In this document: positions 26,862 to 34,193 of the stretch, one piece after another
Layout: each line of letters begins with the position of its first letter
How positions within the stretch are numbered: position 1 is the stretch's first letter
Assembly (NCBI GenBank): GCA_902543485.1
Contig: CACBYP010000002.1
Location: forward strand, 103,697 to 167,696
Direction: 5' to 3'
From: an uncultured Pelagibacteraceae bacterium
GTDB taxonomy: Bacteria > Pseudomonadota > Alphaproteobacteria > Pelagibacterales > Pelagibacteraceae
DNA length: 64,000 nt
The notes under the pieces: model-generated
Databases searched by the model: none
Told to the model about the DNA's origin: nothing
What the model saw: only the letters and a program-made list of their open reading frames with translations
Position numbers and translations under genes: made by a program

Positions 26862-27413
26862 ATGGAATTAGTAAATTCAATTTCTAATAATAAAATAATT
26901 AAAATCATAATATTTGCATTAATAGGTTCTATTTTATTGACAATATCTGCAAAAATTAAAATACCTTTTTATCCAGTTCCTATGACCATGCAAACATTTA
27001 TAGTTTTGTTTTTAGGAATTTCCTTTGGATATAAAGTCGGGGTGCTTTCGGTAGTTTTTTATTTGATAGAAGGAATTATGGGATTACCGGTATTTTCTAA
27101 CTCACCAGAGAAAGGAATAGGATTAGCTTATTTTGTTGGTCCCACAATGGGATATTTAATAGGTTTTATATTTGCATGTCTGATAGCAGGCATATTTACA
27201 TACAATAAAAACCATATATTAAATTTTTTAAAAATTATAATTGCAACATCAGTAATATATATTTTGGGAATTTTGTGGCTTGGAAATTTAATTGGTTGGG
27301 ATAAACCAATATTAGAATTTGGTGTTTACCCATTTCTTTATGCTGAGTTATTTAAGATATTATTACTAACAGCTTTAGTTAATAAAATTATTAAACTTAG
27401 AAAATATATTTAG
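26862..27413 (+). CDS. bioY: BioY biotin transporter (S component)
   Basis: This inner-membrane biotin-binding protein has 183 residues and about six helices. The family patterns IPFYPVPMTMQTFIVLFLG and GLAYFVGPTMGYLIGF are clear. No EcfA or EcfT genes are adjacent; solitary BioY proteins are known to import biotin or to borrow energising subunits. It suggests use of external biotin, in keeping with a streamlined ocean bacterium. It faces the convergent regA gene with only two bases between them. Confidence 0.92.
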   Translation: MELVNSISNNKIIKIIIFALIGSILLTISAKIKIPFYPVPMTMQTFIVLFLGISFGYKVGVLSVVFYLIEGIMGLPVFSNSPEKGIGLAYFVGPTMGYLIGFIFACLIAGIFTYNKNHILNFLKIIIATSVIYILGILWLGNLIGWDKPILEFGVYPFLYAELFKILLLTALVNKIIKLRKYI

Positions 27414-27415
27414 AA

Positions 27416-27979
27416 TTACCTTGGAGATCTTTTTGATAGAATTCTTTGAAGTGTTCTTCGGTGCATTTTAAGTCTTCTTGCAGTCTCAGATACATTTCTG
27501 TTACATAATTCAAAAACTCTGTGGATATGTTCCCATTTAACTCTATCAGCAGACATTGGATTTTCTGGTGGAGCAGCTTTTTTATTTGGATCAGCTAAAA
27601 GTGCTTTTTCTACGTCATCTGCATCTGCTGGTTTAGCTAAATAGTCTATTGCACCTTCTTTAATGGCTGCTACTGCAGTTGGTATATTTCCATAACCAGT
27701 AAGCATCACTATTCTGCTCTCTGAGTTATTTTTCTGGATTTCTTTTACAACTTCTAGTCCGTTTCCATCGTTTAGTCTCAAGTCAACAACTGCAAAAGCA
27801 GGTTTTTTTGATTTCACAGACTCTATTCCAATTTTTACACCCTCTGCTTGTGAAACAGAAAAGCCCTTTTTCTCCATTGCTCGGGCTAGTCTTTCTCTAA
27901 AAGGGTTATCATCATCTACTATAAGTAGAGATTTATCCTCAAATTCTGTTATTTTTTTTAACACTTCTGCTTCTGGCAT
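27416..27979 (-). CDS. regA: ActR/RegA/PrrA-type response regulator
   Basis: This redox-type global regulator of 187 residues has acidic pocket residues at DDD (22-24), phosphoacceptor Asp66 in FAVVDLRLNDGNGLEV, a proline-bearing linker (AAPPENPMSADRVKWEHI) and the Fis-like helix-turn-helix NVSETARRLKMHRRTLQRIL (162-181). These are the marks of the RegA family. The cognate kinase RegB/PrrB is not adjacent, so it would act in trans. It is divergent from the ornithine decarboxylase gene across 145 bases. Confidence 0.93.
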   Translation of the reverse strand: MPEAEVLKKITEFEDKSLLIVDDDNPFRERLARAMEKKGFSVSQAEGVKIGIESVKSKKPAFAVVDLRLNDGNGLEVVKEIQKNNSESRIVMLTGYGNIPTAVAAIKEGAIDYLAKPADADDVEKALLADPNKKAAPPENPMSADRVKWEHIHRVFELCNRNVSETARRLKMHRRTLQRILSKRSPR

Positions 27980-28046
27980 GGACCTTATATGGAAACATTC
28001 TAAATTATTTCAAGGGTACATTTTTACTTTACATTGGCTCATTTTC

Positions 28047-28100
28047 AGCATAAATGCTCGTTTTATATAAACTTGCATAGCAGTTATGCCGGTTTTTTTT
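28047..28100 (+). promoter_or_regulatory. Dyads and terminator-like hairpin ahead of the polyamine operon
   Basis: AGCAT-AA-ATGCT (28047-28058) is a perfect dyad. Downstream, AAACTTGCATA (28069-28079) pairs with TATGCCGGTTT (28085-28095) with one mismatch around GCAGT, leading into eight T's (28093-28100). This ends 24 bases before the decarboxylase start. It could be an attenuator or an operator region; GCATAA (28049-) and TTATGC (28084-) can also pair with each other, giving an alternative fold. A TATATAA at 28064-28070 could instead be a -10 element, which would remove most of the hairpin from the transcript. Confidence 0.4.
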
Positions 28101-28124
28101 GTTAAATTTTTTTTGGAGCTTTAA

Positions 28125-29303
28125 ATGCAAAAATTTAAATCAGTTGATAAATTAGTAAACCAACTGAAACCAACAGAACCTGTTTATTGTATTAGAAGAA
28201 ATTCTATAAACATAGCTTCTAAATTTTTTCAGAATAAATTTCCTGGTAAAATCCTATATGCAGTTAAAACTAACCCGCATCCATTAGTATTGAAAACTAT
28301 CGTGGAAAGCGGAATTAATGATTTTGATATCGCTTCAATTAAAGAAGTTGAGGCAATTAGAAGTGTTAGCCCAGATGCAAAATGCTCATACATGCATACT
28401 GTAAAAAGCAAGGAAAGTATAACCGAAGCATATTTCAAATATAATATTAAGACTTTTTCAATAGATACAAAAGATGAATTAATAAAAATTCTTAATAGTA
28501 CTAATCAAGCTAAGGATTTAGAGTTATTTGTGAGAGTTGCAGTTTCTAATGAACACGCAGAAATAGATTTATCTAAAAAATTTGGCGCACAAACTTCTGA
28601 AGCAATAGGGCTTTATAGATTAACAAAACAGTATGCAAAAAAAATAGGATTAAGTTTTCATGTGGGTTCGCAATGTATGCATCCAATATCCTATTCAAAA
28701 GGGATTAATGAAATTAAATATATAATAAAAAAAACAAAAATAGTTCCAGATGTTATAAATATAGGTGGAGGATTTCCAACAATCTATCCTGACTTAGTTC
28801 CTCAATCGTTAGACTCTTATTTTGAGGAAATAAAAAATTCATTAAATAAATTAAAATTAGAAAAAAAACCAGAAATTATATGTGAGCCAGGTCGAGCAAT
28901 TGTTGCAGAAAGTGGTTCGACAATTGTGAGAGTAAACTTAAGAAAAAAACAAAAGCTATATATTAATGATGGAACATACGGAACTTTATTTGATGCAGGT
29001 GTCCCTAATATAGTTTATCCATCAAGGATAATTACAAGTGGAAGAATTATATCAAAAAAATTGACTTCATTTGATTTTTATGGACCAACATGTGATAGCA
29101 TGGATTATATGAAGGGACCTTTTATTCTACCTAATAATATTAAAGAAGGTGATTACATTGAATTAGGTCAATTAGGAGCATACGGATTGACATTTAGAAC
29201 TCAATTTAATGGATATTATTCTGATAGTATTTACGAAGTTTGTGATGATCCAATAATGACGATGTATGACAAAGAAACAAATAAAGAGTTTCTTGTTGCA
29301 TAA
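28125..29303 (+). CDS. Ornithine (or lysine/ornithine) decarboxylase, PLP fold type III
   Basis: This enzyme would make putrescine from ornithine. The 392-residue alanine-racemase-type protein has the PLP lysine in YAVKTNP (Lys48), HVGSQCMHP, the glycine loop INIGGGFP, CEPGRAIV and the active-site cysteine in GPTCDSMDYM (Cys323). GPTCDSMD is characteristic of eukaryotic-type ornithine decarboxylases rather than diaminopimelate decarboxylase. It opens a four-gene operon with TAATG coupling to the next gene. Activity on lysine in addition cannot be excluded. Confidence 0.88.
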   Translation: MQKFKSVDKLVNQLKPTEPVYCIRRNSINIASKFFQNKFPGKILYAVKTNPHPLVLKTIVESGINDFDIASIKEVEAIRSVSPDAKCSYMHTVKSKESITEAYFKYNIKTFSIDTKDELIKILNSTNQAKDLELFVRVAVSNEHAEIDLSKKFGAQTSEAIGLYRLTKQYAKKIGLSFHVGSQCMHPISYSKGINEIKYIIKKTKIVPDVINIGGGFPTIYPDLVPQSLDSYFEEIKNSLNKLKLEKKPEIICEPGRAIVAESGSTIVRVNLRKKQKLYINDGTYGTLFDAGVPNIVYPSRIITSGRIISKKLTSFDFYGPTCDSMDYMKGPFILPNNIKEGDYIELGQLGAYGLTFRTQFNGYYSDSIYEVCDDPIMTMYDKETNKEFLVA

Positions 29304-30343
29304 TGTCAGATTCAAAAAATCTTAATCATAACAGAAAAAAAGACTTTTTAAGTAAAGAGGTTGAACATATTGATATTACATCTTTTGACTCTAGAAAAAT
29401 TATATCTTCTATGGAAAAAATGTCTTTTGTTTCAAGAGAAACTGCTAATGCATCCAAGATATATAATGAAATGCTTAAAGATAAAGATTGCACAATATTC
29501 TTAACTCTTGCAGGGTCTACTTCTGCCGCTGGATGTATGCATATTTATAGAGATATGGTTAAATACAACATGGTAGATGCAATTGTAGCAACTGGAGCAT
29601 CTATAATAGATATGGATTTTTTTGAAGCGCTTGGATTTAAACATTACCAAGGATCACAATATCAAAATGATAATGAACTTAGAGACAATTACATAGATAG
29701 AATTTATGATACTTACATCGATGAAGAGGAGCTCCAAGTTTGTGATAAAACAATTGGAGAAATAGCAGACAAACTTGAGCCGAAGTCTTACACATCGAGA
29801 GAATTTATTAAAGAGATAGGCAAATATCTAAAAACTAATTCTAAAAAGAAAGGTTCTTTAATTGAAACAGCTTTTGATAACGATGTACCTATATTCTGTC
29901 CTGCATTTACGGACTCAAGTGCAGGTTTTGGATTAGTCATGCATCAAGAGAGAAATCCAAAAAATCATATTACAATAGACTCAATAAGAGAATTTAGAGA
30001 ATTAACAGAGATTAAAATTAAATCTAAAGGATCAGGATTATTTATGATTGGTGGTGGAGTTCCTAAAAACTTTATACAAGACACGGTAATTTGTGCTGAA
30101 CTTTTAGGAAAAAATGTAGATATGCACAAATATGCAATACAAATTACTGTTGCTGACTCAAGAGATGGGGCTTGCAGTAGTTCAACATTAAAAGAGGCAA
30201 GTTCATGGGGTAAGGTTGATACTACCAAAGAACAAATGGTATTTGCTGAAGCTACCAGCGTTTTACCATTAATAGCAAGTGACGCCTATCATACTGGAGA
30301 GTGGAAAAATAGAGACAGAAAAAACTTTTCCAAAATATTTTGA
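29303..30343 (+). CDS. Deoxyhypusine synthase-family protein (probable polyamine synthase)
   Basis: The 346-residue protein is a homologue of deoxyhypusine synthase. LTLAGSTSAAGCMHIYRDMV and the segment FCPAFTDSSAGFGL are family patterns, and the lysine that forms the enzyme-substrate imine in the human enzyme is preserved as Lys304 in SSWGKVDTT. Bacteria have no eIF5A, so protein hypusination is not expected. Related bacterial proteins are thought to transfer an aminobutyl group between small polyamines, for example to make homospermidine. Its place directly after ornithine decarboxylase and before two agmatine-route genes supports a polyamine role. The exact product is inferred. Confidence 0.85.
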   Translation: MSDSKNLNHNRKKDFLSKEVEHIDITSFDSRKIISSMEKMSFVSRETANASKIYNEMLKDKDCTIFLTLAGSTSAAGCMHIYRDMVKYNMVDAIVATGASIIDMDFFEALGFKHYQGSQYQNDNELRDNYIDRIYDTYIDEEELQVCDKTIGEIADKLEPKSYTSREFIKEIGKYLKTNSKKKGSLIETAFDNDVPIFCPAFTDSSAGFGLVMHQERNPKNHITIDSIREFRELTEIKIKSKGSGLFMIGGGVPKNFIQDTVICAELLGKNVDMHKYAIQITVADSRDGACSSSTLKEASSWGKVDTTKEQMVFAEATSVLPLIASDAYHTGEWKNRDRKNFSKIF

Positions 30344-30346
30344 TTG

Positions 30347-31228
30347 ATGATCAAAAAAGTAAAAATTGGAATTATTCAAAGTAAAATTTCAGATAATATT
30401 CAAAAAAATATAAATTCAGCTATTAAAAATATAAAAAAAGTAGCATCAAAAAAAGCTAAAATAATTTGCGTACCAGAACTATTTTTATCAAATTATTTTT
30501 GTCAAACAGAAAGTCATTCCAACTTTAAGCTAGCAGAAAAAATACCTGGCAGAACTACAAAAATATTTTGTGAATTAGCCAAAGATTTACAAATAGTATT
30601 AATGATTTCATTATTTGAAAAAAAAACACATGGTTTCTATCATAATACTAGTATCGTTATTAGCGAGAAAGGTAAAATTTTATCAAAATATAGAAAAATG
30701 CATATACCAGATGATCCTGGTTATTATGAAAAATTTTATTTTACTCCTGGAGATTTAGGTTTTAAATCTGTTAAAACAAAATTTGGTAAAATTGGACCTT
30801 TAATTTGTTGGGATCAATGGTTCCCGGAAGCTGCGAGATTGACTGCACTTAAAGGTGCACAAATAATTTTTTACCCTACTGCTATTGGATGGCATCCTAA
30901 AGAGAAAAAAAAATTTGGAAAATCTCAACTAGACTCTTGGATAACAATGCAAAAATCTCACGCAATCGCAAATGGTACTTATGTGGTTGCTATAAATAGA
31001 GTTGGAACAGAAAAAAAAGGTAAGAAGAAAATAGAATTCTGGGGAAACTCAATGATCATAGATCCTAGTGGGCAAATAATTGGAAAACTTGGGAATAAAA
31101 AAGAAGAAATTTTAATTCGTGAAATAAACTATAAAAAAATTGATTCAGTCAGAGAGCATTGGCCTTTTTTAAGAGATAGAAGAATCGATTTTTATAAAGG
31201 CATACTAAAAAATCCTGCAGATGAATGA
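30347..31228 (+). CDS. aguB: N-carbamoylputrescine amidase
   Basis: This nitrilase-superfamily enzyme would hydrolyse N-carbamoylputrescine to putrescine, CO2 and ammonia. Counting from ATG at 30347, the triad is Glu44 (CVPELFLSNYF), Lys117 (KYRKMHIPDDPGYYEK) and Cys154 (LICWDQWFPEAAR). The DPGYYEKFYF segment is typical of AguB. A TTG one codon upstream of the ATG, directly after the preceding stop, is an alternative start. It overlaps the agmatine deiminase gene by 8 bases. Together the two convert agmatine into putrescine. Confidence 0.93.
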   Translation: MIKKVKIGIIQSKISDNIQKNINSAIKNIKKVASKKAKIICVPELFLSNYFCQTESHSNFKLAEKIPGRTTKIFCELAKDLQIVLMISLFEKKTHGFYHNTSIVISEKGKILSKYRKMHIPDDPGYYEKFYFTPGDLGFKSVKTKFGKIGPLICWDQWFPEAARLTALKGAQIIFYPTAIGWHPKEKKKFGKSQLDSWITMQKSHAIANGTYVVAINRVGTEKKGKKKIEFWGNSMIIDPSGQIIGKLGNKKEEILIREINYKKIDSVREHWPFLRDRRIDFYKGILKNPADE

Positions 31229-32273
31229 AAACTTTAATGGATTTAGAATGCCGGCTGAATGGGAGCCTCAAATTTCAGTTTGGATTGCTTGGCCTTATAA
31301 TAAAAATGATTGGCCTGGATTATACCAATTTATTCCTGAAGTAATTTTAAAGATTATAAAGAAAATTTCAAAAAATCAAAAAATTAACTTAATCGTTAGC
31401 AAAAATATAAAAAATATAAAAAAATTAATAAAACTTAATAAAATTAAAAATATCAACTTCCACTATATTAAAACTGATAGAATATGGTTAAGAGATTCTG
31501 GACCTATCTTTATAACAAATAAAGTTGAAAAGAAAAAAGTAATACTAAATTTTGGTTTTAACGGATGGTCAAAGTATAAAAATTATAAAAATGACAATAA
31601 AATCAATAATAGTATTAGTAAAATTGCTAATTTTAAAAAGATTGATCCAATAATCAAAAAAAAAGGCAGAATTAGAAAAATAATCATGGAAGGAGGGGCA
31701 TTTGATGTAAATGGCTCAGGTACAATTCTATTAACTGAAGAATGTTTGTTAAGCAAAATTCAAGAAAGAAATAAAAATTTTAAAAAAAAAGACTACGAAA
31801 AAATGTTTAATAAATACTTAAATATAAAAAACTTTATATGGCTTAAAAAAGGAATTGCAGGCGATGATACACATGGACATGTTGATGACATATCTAGATT
31901 TGTTTCAAGAAATACGATTATGACTGCGGTTGAAAATAATAAAAAAGATATAAATTACAAAAGCTTAAATAAGAATTTAAATATATTGAAAGAGAGTAAA
32001 TGTGAGAAAGGAAAGAAATTCAAAATTATAAAAGTTCCTATGCCTTCACCGATTTATATTGAGAATACAAGAGTTCCTGCAAGTTATATGAATTTTTATA
32101 TTTGTAATAAAAAAATAATTCTTCCAATATTCAAAGTAAAAGAAGACAATATTGCAATTAAAATTTTTAAAAATTACTTTAGAAATAGAAAAATCGAAAC
32201 AGTTGACTGTAGCAAATTGATATGGGGATTTGGTGCAATACATTGCATGACCCAACAAGAACCTAAAATTTAG
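31221..32273 (+). CDS. aguA: Agmatine deiminase
   Basis: This enzyme would convert agmatine to N-carbamoylputrescine and ammonia. The 350-residue guanidino-modifying fold shows MPAEWEPQISVWIAWP, IWLRDSGPIF, the histidine-containing GDDTHGHVDDISRF and the nucleophile Cys342 in GAIHCMTQQEP. The gene order places it last in the operon, although its product acts before AguB. No arginine decarboxylase gene is in the window, so agmatine would come from another locus or from outside. The stop directly abuts that of the convergent transporter gene. Confidence 0.94.
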   Translation: MNENFNGFRMPAEWEPQISVWIAWPYNKNDWPGLYQFIPEVILKIIKKISKNQKINLIVSKNIKNIKKLIKLNKIKNINFHYIKTDRIWLRDSGPIFITNKVEKKKVILNFGFNGWSKYKNYKNDNKINNSISKIANFKKIDPIIKKKGRIRKIIMEGGAFDVNGSGTILLTEECLLSKIQERNKNFKKKDYEKMFNKYLNIKNFIWLKKGIAGDDTHGHVDDISRFVSRNTIMTAVENNKKDINYKSLNKNLNILKESKCEKGKKFKIIKVPMPSPIYIENTRVPASYMNFYICNKKIILPIFKVKEDNIAIKIFKNYFRNRKIETVDCSKLIWGFGAIHCMTQQEPKI

Positions 32274-32822
32274 TTATGCTGCTTTTAGTGTGCCGAGTAA
32301 TAATCTAAAAGGTATCAACATTACAAGGGCTACAAATATTTTTACCGCAAGATCTCCTAACGATAAAGTTACCCAAGGAATTCCCGTTCCGTAGAATGAT
32401 ATTGAGAAAAATAAAAAAGTATCAACAGTTGAACCTATCAAAGAAGAAGTTAAAGGTGCTATAAACCACTTTTTTTGTCTTAATTGATCAAATATCTGAA
32501 CATCTAAAAGTTGAGCAATTATAAAAGCTGTTCCTGAACCAATTGCTATTCTTATAGAAATAAGATCAGTAAAATTAGTTGAAAATATTAAAGTAAACAA
32601 AATTCCAATTGTGAAGCCTATATAGACAATTTTTCTAGCTACTAATTTTCCAAAGGATCTGTTGGCTAAATCTGTAATTAAAAATGCAATTGGATAACTA
32701 AAAGCACCGTAAGTTAAAATTTCCTCTAAACCGTAATATTTTATAGGAAATTGAACTAAATAATTAGATGCTAGCACAACCAATCCCATTAAAAATGAGA
32801 GAGTAAGGAAAACTTTATTCAT
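32274..32822 (-). CDS. Queuosine precursor transporter (YhhQ/QPTR family)
   Basis: This six-helix inner-membrane protein (182 residues) of the VUT family is predicted to import queuine precursors such as preQ0 or preQ1. The pattern SYPIAFLITDLANRSFG in helix 2-3 and TSSLIGSTVDTFLFF later are characteristic. The stop abuts that of aguA, and the start shares one base with the end of rpmB. Queuosine synthesis genes are not in this window, so whether the cell salvages or makes the precursor is not visible here. Confidence 0.88.
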   Translation of the reverse strand: MNKVFLTLSFLMGLVVLASNYLVQFPIKYYGLEEILTYGAFSYPIAFLITDLANRSFGKLVARKIVYIGFTIGILFTLIFSTNFTDLISIRIAIGSGTAFIIAQLLDVQIFDQLRQKKWFIAPLTSSLIGSTVDTFLFFSISFYGTGIPWVTLSLGDLAVKIFVALVMLIPFRLLLGTLKAA

Positions 32823-33103
32823 TATGCTGTTTTTGCGATTATTGATTTTTTAAGCTTTTTTAATCTTAACGATAAATCTCTTGATTTTGCAGATTTTAAG
32901 AAATTATCAAAGCTACCTTTTTTATCTACAGATCTAACACCTGCATTTGAAACTGTTAATCTCATAGATTTTTTTAAAAGTTCACTTTTAAATTTTACTT
33001 TCTTTAAATTTGGAAGAAATCTTCTCTTGGTTTTATTGTTAGCGTGACTAACATTATGGCCTTTTAGAGGGATTTTACCAGTAAGTTCGCATTTTTTAGA
33101 CAT
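32822..33103 (-). CDS. rpmB: Large ribosomal subunit protein bL28
   Basis: The 93-residue basic protein begins [32 protein letters not shown], the L28 signature (split here for length: CELTGK then NVSHANNKT). The conserved [13 protein letters not shown] segment follows. Length matches alphaproteobacterial bL28. It is transcribed leftwards, 43 bases downstream of pyrD, and shares one base with the transporter gene. Confidence 0.96.
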   Translation of the reverse strand: MSKKCELTGKIPLKGHNVSHANNKTKRRFLPNLKKVKFKSELLKKSMRLTVSNAGVRSVDKKGSFDNFLKSAKSRDLSLRLKKLKKSIIAKTA

Positions 33104-33146
33104 AAATTTTCAAGATGTATATGGTCTTAAAGAATACCAGTCAAGA

Positions 33147-34193
33147 TTAATTTTTTGTTCCAATAGCTTCAGAAATATTTTTAAAACCTTCTCTTTTTAC
33201 AATTTCGTCGAGATCTTTATTAATCTTTGAAGCAATAGTTGGTCCTTTATAAACCATACCTGTATATAATTGCACAAGGGTTGCACCGCTTACAATTTTA
33301 TTAAAAACGCCATCAGCAGAGTCAACGCCTCCAACTCCAATTATTAAGATTTTTTTTCCAACTAATTTAAAAAATTTATTAATCAATTCATTAGAGATAT
33401 TTTCAAGTGGTTTTCCAGACAAACCGCCTTTCTCTAATTTATTTATATTAGATATATTTTCTCTATTTCTATCTGTCGTATTTGAAACTATAACTATTTG
33501 AACATTATATTTTAAAAAAAGTTCTGAGATTTCATCAATACTTTTTTCATCAATATCAGGAGATACTTTGACTGCTATTGGCACATTTGAATTTAAATTT
33601 TTCTTTTCTTCATTTATGCATTTTAAAAGATTATCTAACTCTTCATTTTTGTGAAAGTTTCTTAAATTTTCTGTGTTAGGAGAAGAGATATTAATTGTAA
33701 TATAGTCTGCTAAATTATGAAATTTTCTGAAACAAATTAAATAATCTTCAACTCTGTTTTCAGTATCTTTATTAGGTCCTATATTAATACCAAGTAATCC
33801 ATTAGGTGAATTATTTTCAATATTTTTTTTACTTTCTTCTGATCCAATATTGTTAAATCCAAGTCTATTAATTAAAGCTTCATCTTCCTCCAATCTGAAC
33901 ACTCTTGGCTTCGGATTTCCTATTTGTGGTTTAGGTGTAATTGTACCTACCTCAACAAAACCAAATCCTAGTTTGTATAGAGGATTGTAAACTTCTGCAT
34001 TTTTATCAAATCCAGCAGCAACACCTAGAGGAGAATTTAAGGTTTTGTCTAAAAATTTAGTTTGGATAGTAACTCTGGTTTTTTTATCTATAGCTAGTAT
34101 CTGATTTAACTTTAAAGCCTTTATTGCTAGCGAGTGTGCAACTTCAGGGCTAAATTTAAATATAAAAGGTCTTATAAGATTAAACATTTTCAA
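33147..34193 (-). CDS. pyrD: Dihydroorotate dehydrogenase (quinone), class 2
   Basis: This membrane-associated enzyme oxidises dihydroorotate to orotate with a quinone in pyrimidine synthesis. The 348-residue protein has the FMN-binding barrel: SPLGVAAGFDKNAE, GFGFVEVGTITPKPQ, INISSPNTENLR (catalytic serine), VSNTTDR and IGVGGV. The N-terminal helix (about 1-40) is the membrane-binding extension that marks class 2. It overlaps lysK by 14 bases. Confidence 0.95.
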   Translation of the reverse strand: MKMFNLIRPFIFKFSPEVAHSLAIKALKLNQILAIDKKTRVTIQTKFLDKTLNSPLGVAAGFDKNAEVYNPLYKLGFGFVEVGTITPKPQIGNPKPRVFRLEEDEALINRLGFNNIGSEESKKNIENNSPNGLLGINIGPNKDTENRVEDYLICFRKFHNLADYITINISSPNTENLRNFHKNEELDNLLKCINEEKKNLNSNVPIAVKVSPDIDEKSIDEISELFLKYNVQIVIVSNTTDRNRENISNINKLEKGGLSGKPLENISNELINKFFKLVGKKILIIGVGGVDSADGVFNKIVSGATLVQLYTGMVYKGPTIASKINKDLDEIVKREGFKNISEAIGTKN

